Origin: Clostridium sp. BJN0013
Lineage (GTDB): Bacteria; Bacillota; Clostridia; Clostridiales; Clostridiaceae
Assembly (NCBI RefSeq): GCF_040939125.1
Contig: NZ_CP162495.1
Location: forward strand, 1,426,001 to 1,490,000
Direction of reading: 5' to 3'
Length of the DNA stretch: 64,000 bases
Within the stretch, counting starts at the first letter, position 1, and the number at the start of each line of letters is the position of its first letter. Shown one piece after another: positions 46,196 to 54,854 of this stretch. A model generated the notes under the pieces. That model was not told the DNA's origin. It ran no database searches and saw only the letters and a list, made by a program, of their open reading frames with translations. A program made the translations under genes and the position numbers.

Positions 46196-47454
46196 TCAAT
46201 TTAAATTATAACAGGATAAAAATTATATCCTCCTTACCGGGAAGGCTTAGAGCTAATGTATCTGATCTCTTTAGAAATGATAAAATAGCATTTAATATAA
46301 AAATTATACTGATCAGATCAAAGGGTATATTTTCTGTTAAACCAAGTAAAGTGACTGGAAATGTTCTTATTAATTATGATACTGCCCATATATCTGAAAA
46401 TGAAATTATAATTATTTTAGACGGATGTTTGAATATTAAAGATAAATTAGAGATTGCTGGAGATGTAAATAATGGTTCATTATATAAAATAATATTCCAT
46501 ACATTAAATCCTCTATCATTATTCGGAAAAAAACGAGGTAAAGAAATATATGAAAATGAATATATAAGTTCTAAGAAAATAATAAATATTTCATTAATTA
46601 TGTCAGGTATTACGCTTTTAGTTACTAATAGTATATCTAAAGCTTTTTCAGTGCTTATTTTAGGCTATCCAGGAATTTTATTTTCTATAGCTTTAGTTTC
46701 ATATTATTATGCATCATCCAAGCTAAAATATAATGGTATATATTTTAAAGATTACCATTATATTTATTCAATGGGCAATATGAATACTTTATTGATAGAT
46801 AGCAGCTTATTTTTAAATGAGTTTTATAAGCACAATAGCTCATTATCACATTTAGACAGAATGAATTTTGAGAAACTTGTAATATTAAGGCAATTAGAGA
46901 ATCCTGTTTCTGATAGAATGAAATCAATTATAGAAGATATACGCTTGTTAGGAATTAACAATATATCCATAATTGGAAATTGTAAAAATGTTGTTATAAA
47001 CTATATTAGTTATTATTTAGGAATAGATATATTAGATTATGAGGTTTTGAAATATAATGCTAACTATGATTTTAATAATAAAACAAAAGGAAAAAAAGCT
47101 TTTCTGGTTACAAATGAATTTTTAGAGGAGTTTGAGGAATATTTATACCATGATCTGGTTATATGTGTATATAAGAATTATGCTACTATGATGGATATGT
47201 TAAAAGGTAATATTAACTTTGAATGTAATCATATGGATAAGTTACCTTCAATAATAGAACTAAGTTATTTTTGCAGTGAAATAGATGTTCAAACTAAGAA
47301 TGTTGCTGTAACACTGAATATAATTGGAATGTTACTATCAATTATGGATTATTTAAATCCATTAAAAACTATAATATTTTATAGTTTTAATATTTTGATT
47401 TCAATTTTAACTTTAAAATTTAGATTAAAACTTTATAATATCGAAAAAAAATAA
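46192..47454 (+). CDS. Catalytically dead P-type ATPase-like protein with HMA-like domain
   Basis: 420 aa. Residues 1-85 are an HMA_2-like domain (SSLPGRLRANVSDLF, GIFSVKPSKVTGNVLINYD) without CxxC. The rest follows a P1B ATPase core. LILGYPGILFSIALVSYYYA takes the place of the CPC-containing helix. Then NTLLIDSSLF stands where VFDKTGT belongs, IEDIRLLGINNISIIGN where the KELHKLGI..MLTGD strand belongs, and KGKKAFLVTNEFLEEF where [12 protein letters not shown] belongs. Two C-terminal helices close the protein. The actuator and nucleotide domains are missing or very short. Asp203 remains but KTGT is lost, so transport activity is not expected. Confidence 0.65.
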   Translation: MINLNYNRIKIISSLPGRLRANVSDLFRNDKIAFNIKIILIRSKGIFSVKPSKVTGNVLINYDTAHISENEIIIILDGCLNIKDKLEIAGDVNNGSLYKIIFHTLNPLSLFGKKRGKEIYENEYISSKKIINISLIMSGITLLVTNSISKAFSVLILGYPGILFSIALVSYYYASSKLKYNGIYFKDYHYIYSMGNMNTLLIDSSLFLNEFYKHNSSLSHLDRMNFEKLVILRQLENPVSDRMKSIIEDIRLLGINNISIIGNCKNVVINYISYYLGIDILDYEVLKYNANYDFNNKTKGKKAFLVTNEFLEEFEEYLYHDLVICVYKNYATMMDMLKGNINFECNHMDKLPSIIELSYFCSEIDVQTKNVAVTLNIIGMLLSIMDYLNPLKTIIFYSFNILISILTLKFRLKLYNIEKK

Positions 47455-47542
47455 TAATTTATCATATATAAAGCACAAGTTATACTTATATCATATTTTT
47501 ATAAATTAATATACTAAAATATTGTTCATAAGGGGTTAGTGT

Positions 47543-47800
47543 ATGAAAGATAATAAGGATAATTCAGCTAATTTAGTATTATTAAATAATAATTTAGATA
47601 AAGTAAAAGAAGTATTACAAGATTTGTTGATTTCTAGTTTAGAGGAGATTAAAAATAATCCATCCTCTGAAGAGAAAATATTAACATTGTGGTGTAATTC
47701 CATAAAAAGTTTTAATGACTTCTTTTTTCAAGAATTTGAAAGGACAAATAATAAGAAGTTGTATAAACGTATAATGAGGTTAGTAATGTTTAAACATTGA
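47543..47800 (+). CDS. Small unrecognised protein of the ATPase-like cluster
   Basis: 85 aa, helical and charged, without motif: NNNLDKVKEVLQDLLISSLE and SFNDFFFQEFERTNNKKLYK. It has its own GGGG-type ribosome binding site before ATG 47543 and follows the dead ATPase gene by 88 bases. Nothing else can be said from sequence. Confidence 0.6.
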   Translation: MKDNKDNSANLVLLNNNLDKVKEVLQDLLISSLEEIKNNPSSEEKILTLWCNSIKSFNDFFFQEFERTNNKKLYKRIMRLVMFKH

Positions 47801-47908
47801 TAATTATAAATTTTAAAAGCACTTATTTATAGAGTGGAATGAAATTCAATAGCACTTTAATCAATGAAAGAATAAAATTGTAATAATTGCCCATGGAGGA
47901 TTTTAATT

Positions 47909-48229
47909 ATGGTAAACAAAAAATTTTTATATGGCTTTGCAGCTGGTTTAGTTAGCTATAGATTTTATCACAACGTAAAAAACAATATAAGACCTATGGC
48001 CATGAAAATGATAAGAAATACTCTGGCAATTAGAGAAAATGCAAGAAGTTTTATTGATGAAATAAAAATAGAAGTGCAAAGGCAAAATAATGATATATGT
48101 AATACAGTTTCTGAAATAGATAGACAAAAGGATTTTAAATTTTTAGAAGAACAAAGGCATGCATTGGATAAAATGTCTGAGTTAAAAAAACAGTTAGAAA
48201 GTATATCTGATAAAGTTGATAATTTTTAG
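47909..48229 (+). CDS. Small membrane protein with coiled-coil tail
   Basis: 106 aa. An N-terminal hydrophobic segment (KKFLYGFAAGLVSYRFYH) with a glycine pattern is followed by basic and then coiled-coil helices (IDEIKIEVQRQNNDICNTVS; EQRHALDKMSELKKQLES). The layout resembles small P-type-ATPase-associated membrane proteins such as those of DUF1490/PacL type, but sequence identity to them cannot be claimed. GGAGG precedes the ATG. It ends 27 bases before the ATPase-like gene. Confidence 0.65.
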   Translation: MVNKKFLYGFAAGLVSYRFYHNVKNNIRPMAMKMIRNTLAIRENARSFIDEIKIEVQRQNNDICNTVSEIDRQKDFKFLEEQRHALDKMSELKKQLESISDKVDNF

Positions 48230-48256
48230 CTTTAAAAAGGAGGCTGTATTTTAAAA

Positions 48257-50413
48257 TTGAAAGAAGTAAATATATTACCTGGGCGTATTAGATTTAAAAC
48301 TAATAAAATCTATAGAAACAAAGTATTAGCTAAATATACGGATATATATATTGGAAATATATATGGAGTAAAATATAGTAATGTAAGCTGTAATACTGGA
48401 AGTATTCTTATAGTATATGATGAAGCAAAGACAAATATGAAATTAATTAAACATAGTATAGAACAAGTTTTATCATCTAAAATAAATTATGATTCTAAAA
48501 GTCTGGATTCTTATAATTCATATTATGAGATTAAGCAAAAAACAAATAAAGTTAAGGCTAAACTTGTATGGTCTGGTTTAGTCTATTTGTTATTTAGAAT
48601 CAAAAATTCTATATTTGGGAAATCTTTCATTGGCAGCAGTATAAGGGCATTAGGGACAGCTTCTGTAATTACTATTGTAGCGGGATATCCTTTTCTTAAA
48701 AATGTTTATAAGAAGTTTACAAAACATATTTATTTAAATTCAGAATTCATCTTAAAATTAGCGGCTATGTGTCTTACTGTTTTAAGAGAAAGTACAGAAG
48801 GTTTATTATTAATTGCTTTAATTGATTTTAACAATTACATAAAATTATCTGCTGACTTAAAATGTCAGAAATTATTAAAACATAATATGGTTACCCCTCC
48901 TAATACCGCATGGATTATCACAAGTACTGGTGATGAGATATTAACTTCAATTCATTCAGTACAGTTAAACGATATTATATATATCCACAAGGGTGAACTA
49001 GTTCCAGTGGAAGGAGAAGTTTTAGATGGCAGTAGTTTCATTAGCAATTTTTATCGCACAGGCCAACCCACTGTATTTCCTATAAGTAAAGGAAATACAG
49101 TATACCAGGGTACTGTAGTTTTATCTGGTAATTTAAAAGTTCGCATAACAAAAATTCCTCAGGTGTTAAATAAAGATGATATCTCTTTTGAACAATTAAA
49201 TTTAAATAAGAGAGTAGTTAAATTTCAAGATAGAATTGTAGTTATTGCTGCTTTATTAGGAATTACATGTTATATATTTACAAGAGATATATTGAATGTT
49301 TTATCAATAATATTGGTCTTGTGCCCTGAATCATCTGAATTAGCTTTAAATACTGGAATAAAAAATTATATTCATTTATTGAGTAAGTATAATATATACC
49401 TTAGAAATCCCAACACCTTTGAGAAAATTATAGATACTAACAGTATAGTTTTCGATAAAACAGGTACATTAACTTATGGAAATATGGAGATTATAGATAT
49501 ACAGTCTTTTGATAAAAACTATACTGATGAAGCTATACTTAAAATATGTTCATCCTGTGAAGCACCTAATTATCATCCTATATCTAACACTTTCAAAAGT
49601 CAGTTACAAAAATCACATAATATAGATAAAATGCAGGCAGCTGAGGATTCCTTAGTAGAAAATGTAAAAAATTCCATATTGATACCGTCAAAAGGAGTAA
49701 AAGCCGTATACAATAATCATACAGTTCTAATAGGAAATGATGAATTTTTCATGGAAAATAACATAGCTTTAGATGAAGTACTAGATAAATACTTACATTA
49801 TAAAAATAAGCTATACACGCCTATTCTCATCAGCTTAGATGGCAAACTTACAGGCATAATCATAATGCGGGAAAGTATACGGCATAGTTCTTACGAATTA
49901 ATTCCTAAGATTAAACTTAAGGGGATAACAAATTTATCTTTATTGACAAGTGATAGTTATGACAGAGGTAAATATGTTTCTGATATATTAGATATAAATA
50001 ATATCTATGGTGATTGTAATGATGAAGAAAAGCTAAAGATTATAGAAAAGCAGAAAATATATAATACAGTTATGATGGTAGGAGATGGTTTAAATGATGT
50101 ATCTGCAATGAGGGCTGCAGATGTAAGTGTGAGCTTTGCAGATTCATTCTGTGATCAAATCAAGTTAAATTCAGATTGTATAATATTTGAAGATAATATG
50201 GTTAGATTGAATGATTTAATTACGTTGTCTAAAAGTTCTTATAAAATAATAGATATGAATATTAAAATAGCAAATTTATATAATATTACGTTTGGTGCTC
50301 TTGCATTAATGGGAGGATTCAGTGTATTTGCTGCGAAATCAATAAATACAATAAATTCCATTTTAGTTTTAATTCTTAATGAAAGAATTAAATGGATTTT
50401 TCTCAAAACTTAA
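48257..50413 (+). CDS. P1B-like ATPase with altered catalytic motifs
   Basis: 718 aa from TTG 48257 (AAGGAGG at 48237). An HMA_2-like domain (ILPGRIRFKTNKIYRNKV) without CxxC leads into a P1B core. Phosphorylation site DKTGTLTYG (Asp400), HP motif YHPISN and hinge GDGLNDVSAM (Asp610) are kept. The actuator loop is TGQP (Gln270) where TGE is essential for dephosphorylation, TM6 has CPE (356-358) instead of CPC, and TGD is replaced by TSD. Autophosphorylation is therefore possible but the cycle would be impaired. It is the last gene of the cluster and may act with the dead partner at 46192. Confidence 0.8.
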   Translation: MKEVNILPGRIRFKTNKIYRNKVLAKYTDIYIGNIYGVKYSNVSCNTGSILIVYDEAKTNMKLIKHSIEQVLSSKINYDSKSLDSYNSYYEIKQKTNKVKAKLVWSGLVYLLFRIKNSIFGKSFIGSSIRALGTASVITIVAGYPFLKNVYKKFTKHIYLNSEFILKLAAMCLTVLRESTEGLLLIALIDFNNYIKLSADLKCQKLLKHNMVTPPNTAWIITSTGDEILTSIHSVQLNDIIYIHKGELVPVEGEVLDGSSFISNFYRTGQPTVFPISKGNTVYQGTVVLSGNLKVRITKIPQVLNKDDISFEQLNLNKRVVKFQDRIVVIAALLGITCYIFTRDILNVLSIILVLCPESSELALNTGIKNYIHLLSKYNIYLRNPNTFEKIIDTNSIVFDKTGTLTYGNMEIIDIQSFDKNYTDEAILKICSSCEAPNYHPISNTFKSQLQKSHNIDKMQAAEDSLVENVKNSILIPSKGVKAVYNNHTVLIGNDEFFMENNIALDEVLDKYLHYKNKLYTPILISLDGKLTGIIIMRESIRHSSYELIPKIKLKGITNLSLLTSDSYDRGKYVSDILDINNIYGDCNDEEKLKIIEKQKIYNTVMMVGDGLNDVSAMRAADVSVSFADSFCDQIKLNSDCIIFEDNMVRLNDLITLSKSSYKIIDMNIKIANLYNITFGALALMGGFSVFAAKSINTINSILVLILNERIKWIFLKT

Positions 50414-50513
50414 TTATTAATAGTATTTTAGTGAATTTTAATTACATATATTTAAAAATGTACCTTTATGATATTATGTAGTAAGTGTTTAGACTAAAGA
50501 AGGTGCAATATAA

Positions 50514-51980
50514 GTGATAGATATTAATTGGAAACCGAATAAAAATTCTTCTAGAACTTTGTATAGACAAATTGTAGATTATATAATCAGTGAAATATCC
50601 AGTGGAAACTTTGCCATAGGTACTAAAATTCCTTCTCAAAGAAAACTTGCAGAGATATTTGAAGTAAATAGAAGTACTATAGTTGAAGCTTTGGATGAGT
50701 TAAAAGGCAGGGGACTTATTGAAGGCAATAAAGGAGGTGGTACTACAATAATAAATAATACATGGTCCTTACTTTCCTCAAAACCAGAATTGAATTGGAA
50801 GAATTATATTGAAGGAAGTATTCATAAGCCGAATCTCCGTACCATTCAAATGGTTAATAAGCTGGAATATGAAGAAAATATAATTAGACTTGGAACCGGG
50901 GAACCAGGTCCTGATTTATTTCCCAGGCATATGATGAATAAAGTTTTAAATAGATGTTTAAATAGAATTACTTCATTAGGGTATCTTGAGGCAAAAGGGT
51001 TGTTGGAATTAAGGCAGGTAATTAGTAAATACATAAAAAAATATGGCATACAGATACCACCTTCTTCCATACTTATTGTTTCTGGAGCACTTCAAGCATT
51101 ACAGCTTATATCACTAGCTCTTTTACCTCCAGGATCTAAAATATTGGTAGAAGATCCCTCCTATTTAAAGTCTTTGCATATATTTCAGTCTCTTGGAATG
51201 AATCTGACTGGTTTGAAAATGGATGGTGAAGGAATTATTCCTGAGGAAATACAAAAAAATGTAGGAAAGAATGCTGCTAAAATGTTATACACCATTCCTA
51301 CATTTAATAATCCGACAGGAATTGTAATGAGTGAAAAAAGACGTATGAAAATTTTAAAATGCTGCGGAGATTTAAGAATTCCCATTGTAGAAGATGATGT
51401 CTATAGAGAATTGTGGATAGAAAAATCTCCTCCCATGCCTCTTAAAAGTAGAGATAAAAATGGTAATGTATTGTATCTTGGGAGTATTTCAAAATGTCTT
51501 GCTCCCGGTTTTAGAATTGGATGGGTTGCAGGTCCTGAAAGTGTAATAGAAAGACTAGCGGATATAAAAATGCAAACTGATTATGGTTCTAGCTCTATAT
51601 CTCAGATGATGTTAACGGAGTGGATAAGCAGTGGATTATATGAGGAACATCTTAAAGAATTCAGGAGAAAACTTAAATTTCGTAGGGATAAAACTATAGA
51701 AATTCTAAAGGATAACTTTAAAGACATAGCCTCCTGGAATATTCCTCAAGGCGGATTTTACATATGGCTTAAATTAAACTCCAATATATCTATAAATAAA
51801 TTATTCCAAGAATCAATAAAAGAAAAAATTCTTATTAATCCCGGAAGCATGTATAGTTTTTCTAATAATCAAAATTTAAGAATATCTTATTCCTATGCTT
51901 CAATTGACCAAATGGAAATGGGACTTAAAAAACTATCCCATATAATTAGAAAATTAGAAAAAGAACAAAATAGTTGTTAA
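50514..51980 (+). CDS. MocR/PdxR-type regulator (GntR plus aminotransferase domain)
   Basis: 488 aa from GTG 50514. The N-terminal GntR winged helix (TKIPSQRKLAEIFEVNRSTI) is joined to a class I aminotransferase fold; PTFNNPTGIVMS, VEDDVYRELW and the PLP-binding lysine in YLGSISKCLAPGFRIGW are intact. MocR proteins sense amines or amino acids through PLP. The next gene encodes a LysE exporter, so regulation of amino acid export is a fair guess. A strong terminator separates them. Confidence 0.9.
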   Translation: MIDINWKPNKNSSRTLYRQIVDYIISEISSGNFAIGTKIPSQRKLAEIFEVNRSTIVEALDELKGRGLIEGNKGGGTTIINNTWSLLSSKPELNWKNYIEGSIHKPNLRTIQMVNKLEYEENIIRLGTGEPGPDLFPRHMMNKVLNRCLNRITSLGYLEAKGLLELRQVISKYIKKYGIQIPPSSILIVSGALQALQLISLALLPPGSKILVEDPSYLKSLHIFQSLGMNLTGLKMDGEGIIPEEIQKNVGKNAAKMLYTIPTFNNPTGIVMSEKRRMKILKCCGDLRIPIVEDDVYRELWIEKSPPMPLKSRDKNGNVLYLGSISKCLAPGFRIGWVAGPESVIERLADIKMQTDYGSSSISQMMLTEWISSGLYEEHLKEFRRKLKFRRDKTIEILKDNFKDIASWNIPQGGFYIWLKLNSNISINKLFQESIKEKILINPGSMYSFSNNQNLRISYSYASIDQMEMGLKKLSHIIRKLEKEQNSC

Positions 51981-52015
51981 ATCAAGTGATTTTAAGATTT
52001 AACAACTATTTTTGT
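51968..52015 (+). terminator. Terminator after the MocR gene
   Basis: A perfect 16-bp stem (51968-51983 with 51996-52011; arm AAATAGTTGTTAAATC) is followed by TTGTG. Confidence 0.8.
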
Positions 52016-52137
52016 GTGTTTGGTTGGCATAAGTTTTATTTTCTTGGATGGAGATAACAGATGGCATTACTATTATAATTTGTAATAGGTCTCTGTTAAG
52101 ACACTAAAAAAATCAATTCAACAAGGGGAAGATAACT

Positions 52138-52761
52138 ATGATGAAATATTTAATACAAGGATTTATACTTGGCATTAGCTATGTGGCACCTATAGGAATG
52201 CAAAATTTATATGTGATAAATACAGCTGTAGCTATGAGCAGAAGGAGAGCTTATGAAACAGCATTTATTACTATATTTTTTGACATAACCTTATCTGTTG
52301 CAAGTTTTTTTGGAATAGGTATACTTATAGATAATTTTTATTTTTTAAAGCTATTGATTTTTCTTTTGGGAACCATTGTTATTATCTATATAGGAATATC
52401 ACTTATTAAGTCCAAGCCTCAACTGTCAAAGGATAACATAAATATAGACATGTCCTTATGTAAATTGGCAGCAGCCTGTTTTACAGTAACCTGGCTTAAC
52501 CCTCAGGCTATAATAGATGGCTCACTGCTGCTGGGGGGCTTTAGGGCATCCATGCCTTTATATGCCTGTAAATTTTTTATTGCCGGAGTATGCATGGCAT
52601 CCTTTATATGGTTTATTTTTCTTGCTACAGTTTTTTCAATTTTAAAAAATAATCTCAATGAAAATATATTTGGAAAAATAAATATAATTTGCGGCAGTGT
52701 GGTTATTTTTTATGGAGTAAAATTGGGACACAATTTTTTAAAACTTATACTTCATTCATAG
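52138..52761 (+). CDS. LysE-family amino acid exporter
   Basis: 207 aa with six hydrophobic helices. The start YLIQGFILGISYVAPIGMQN carries the GPIGPN-like LysE signature, and TVTWLNPQAIIDGSLLLGGF is the second conserved block. It exports basic or other amino acids. AAGGGGAAG precedes the start (52138 or the next ATG). The upstream MocR gene probably controls it; a DsrE-like gene converges 7 bases after the stop. Confidence 0.88.
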   Translation: MMKYLIQGFILGISYVAPIGMQNLYVINTAVAMSRRRAYETAFITIFFDITLSVASFFGIGILIDNFYFLKLLIFLLGTIVIIYIGISLIKSKPQLSKDNINIDMSLCKLAAACFTVTWLNPQAIIDGSLLLGGFRASMPLYACKFFIAGVCMASFIWFIFLATVFSILKNNLNENIFGKINIICGSVVIFYGVKLGHNFLKLILHS

Positions 52762-52768
52762 ATTATAT

Positions 52769-53245
52769 TTAGATAAACAGCTGCATATTTGAATTAACGG
52801 CATCTTTTAAGTAATCTTTTGCTTCGATTATTTCAACTTCAGGAAGAAGTTCCTCCTTTTTAAATCCCATAATTTCTACTGAAAGCTTACAACCATAAAA
52901 TTTTACTCCTTTTTTTAGGGCTCCTTTTAAAAAAGCTGTGATGCTTGGAGTATCCTCTTCTTTCATCATGGCCTTAAGCATTTCCTTCCCTATGCCGCTA
53001 AAATTCATTTTAGATAATGGCAGCTCTTCAATGCCATTTGGCGTCATCATGGAAAACATTTTTTCATAAACAGTTTTATTTTCACAAGGAGGGGCTTTAG
53101 GATCACGTACAAGGAGAAGCCCCCAAAAACCAAAAAATATTGATACGTCTATGTCTATTTCTCTGGCGGCATTAGCTATAATCAGTCCAGCAAGAGCTTT
53201 GTCATAATCTCCACTAAATATAAGTAGATTCAATTTTTTGTTCAA
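52769..53245 (-). CDS. DsrE/DsrF/DrsH-like family protein
   Basis: About 158 aa, a DsrE fold: LLIFSGDYDKALAGLIIANA, IDVSIFFGFWGLLLVRDP and the region KFYGCKLSVEIMGFKKEELL with a cysteine at the expected sulfur-relay position. Similar proteins (peroxiredoxin-family DsrE) take part in sulfur transfer; the exact role is unknown. TTG 53245 is preferred as AAGGGG lies at the right distance; a GTG at 53254 overlaps it. Confidence 0.8.
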   Translation of the reverse strand: MNKKLNLLIFSGDYDKALAGLIIANAAREIDIDVSIFFGFWGLLLVRDPKAPPCENKTVYEKMFSMMTPNGIEELPLSKMNFSGIGKEMLKAMMKEEDTPSITAFLKGALKKGVKFYGCKLSVEIMGFKKEELLPEVEIIEAKDYLKDAVNSNMQLFI

Positions 53246-53431
53246 ATGAAACACCCCTTAATTTTATAAAATATAGTAGTTTACACATCATATAAAATTA
53301 GTTTGAGTCTTATGAAAAATTTTATTCAAGAATTAATTTATGTAACTGTCTTATTGGTTATATATTGCATAATATTTGATTTTCTAATATTATTATAGAA
53401 AAGTGTAAATATTATTTATGGAGGTGATTCT

Positions 53432-54838
53432 TTGAGTTTAAAAGGATTTTATTTACTGCCTCATCCTCCCATTGTAATTCCAGAGATAGGAAAAGGGCAG
53501 GAAAAAAAGATTAGTAATACCGGTGATAGCTTTCATATAATAGGAAAAGAGATTGCCAAAAAAGCTCCAGATACCATTATACTTGTGACTCCCCATGGTG
53601 TCATGTTTAAAGATGCTATTGCCTTAAGTTATGAAGATGAAATATCAGGGGATTTAAAGAATTTTGGAGCCTGGGATATTTCTAGGAAATTGCATGTTAA
53701 CAAGTCTCTTACCAGTAAAATATATGAACTTGCATATAAAGATCATATACCTGTTGTAATGGCCACCAATTCTCTTTTAAATAAATATAATACTTCTATT
53801 TATTTAGATCATGGAGCTATGGTTCCTCTGTATTTTATTGATAAATACTATAAGGACTATAAACTTGTACACATAACTTATGCACCTTTAGGTGATATTA
53901 ATCTATATAAGTTTGGCATGTATATAGATAAAGCAGTGGAAGAGTCAGGAGAAGAAGTTGTATTTATAGCAAGTGGAGACTTATCCCATAAATTAAAAGA
54001 AGAAGGACCTTATGGGTACAGTCCTTTTGGGGAAAAGTTCGATAGGGAGTTTCTTGAAAATTTAAAAAATGGAGATGTTAAGGACATTTTTAATATGGAT
54101 AGGGAGAATATAGTTAATGCAGCAGAGTGTGGGAGAAATTCTGTTTTAACCTTACTGGGAGCTTTAGATAAGAGTAAATTTAATGGGGAACTTTTAAGTT
54201 ATGAGGGAACTTTTGGAGTAGGTTATGGAGTAATGAGGTTTAATGTATTATCAGAGGATACCTCAAAATTAAAGCAATTAGAATTACTTCAAAGTCATGC
54301 CTTGGAAAAGAGAAAAGAGGAAAGCAATCCCTATGTAAGACTTGCAAGAGAAAGTGTTGAGTTTTATTTAAATAGGGGAAGAGTGCCTAAAAAAATTCCA
54401 GATTATATAACAGATGAAATGAAACATACCAAAAGGGGAGTATTTGTATCTTTAAAAAAATATGGAGATTTAAGAGGATGTATAGGTACCATATTTCCTG
54501 CCACAAATAATGTAGCGGAAGAAATCATACGCAATGCTGTTGAAGCTGCTTTTAATGATCCAAGATTTTATAAAGTGGAAAAGGAGGAGCTTTTGGATAT
54601 TGTCTTTTCAGTAGATGTTTTAACAGAACCTGAACCCTCTTGCAAAGAAGAATTGGATCCGGAGCAATATGGTGTCATTGTGAGAAAAGAAAGAAAAACA
54701 GGACTTTTACTTCCCAATTTAGAAAGTGTAGATACAGTGGAAAAGCAACTCTTAATTGCCCTGGAAAAGGCAGGTATAAAACCTGAGGAGGAATATACAA
54801 TAGAAAGATTTAAAGTAGTTCGATATAAAGAACATTGA
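53432..54838 (+). CDS. AmmeMemoRadiSam system protein (Memo-like dioxygenase fold plus AMMECR1)
   Basis: 468 aa from a TTG start behind GGAGGTGAT. The first 270 residues have a LigB/extradiol-dioxygenase fold like MEMO (LLPHPPIVIPEIGKGQ, LVTPHG, DHGAMVPLYF, ASGDLSHKL). The remaining 190 residues form an AMMECR1 domain (RGVFVSLKKYGDLRGCIGTI, NAVEAAFNDPRFYKVEKEEL). The fusion is the standard form in Firmicutes, always beside a radical SAM enzyme, as here 16 bases downstream. The biochemical role of the system is still unclear. Confidence 0.9.
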   Translation: MSLKGFYLLPHPPIVIPEIGKGQEKKISNTGDSFHIIGKEIAKKAPDTIILVTPHGVMFKDAIALSYEDEISGDLKNFGAWDISRKLHVNKSLTSKIYELAYKDHIPVVMATNSLLNKYNTSIYLDHGAMVPLYFIDKYYKDYKLVHITYAPLGDINLYKFGMYIDKAVEESGEEVVFIASGDLSHKLKEEGPYGYSPFGEKFDREFLENLKNGDVKDIFNMDRENIVNAAECGRNSVLTLLGALDKSKFNGELLSYEGTFGVGYGVMRFNVLSEDTSKLKQLELLQSHALEKRKEESNPYVRLARESVEFYLNRGRVPKKIPDYITDEMKHTKRGVFVSLKKYGDLRGCIGTIFPATNNVAEEIIRNAVEAAFNDPRFYKVEKEELLDIVFSVDVLTEPEPSCKEELDPEQYGVIVRKERKTGLLLPNLESVDTVEKQLLIALEKAGIKPEEEYTIERFKVVRYKEH

Positions 54839-54854
54839 AAAGAAGGTAGATATT

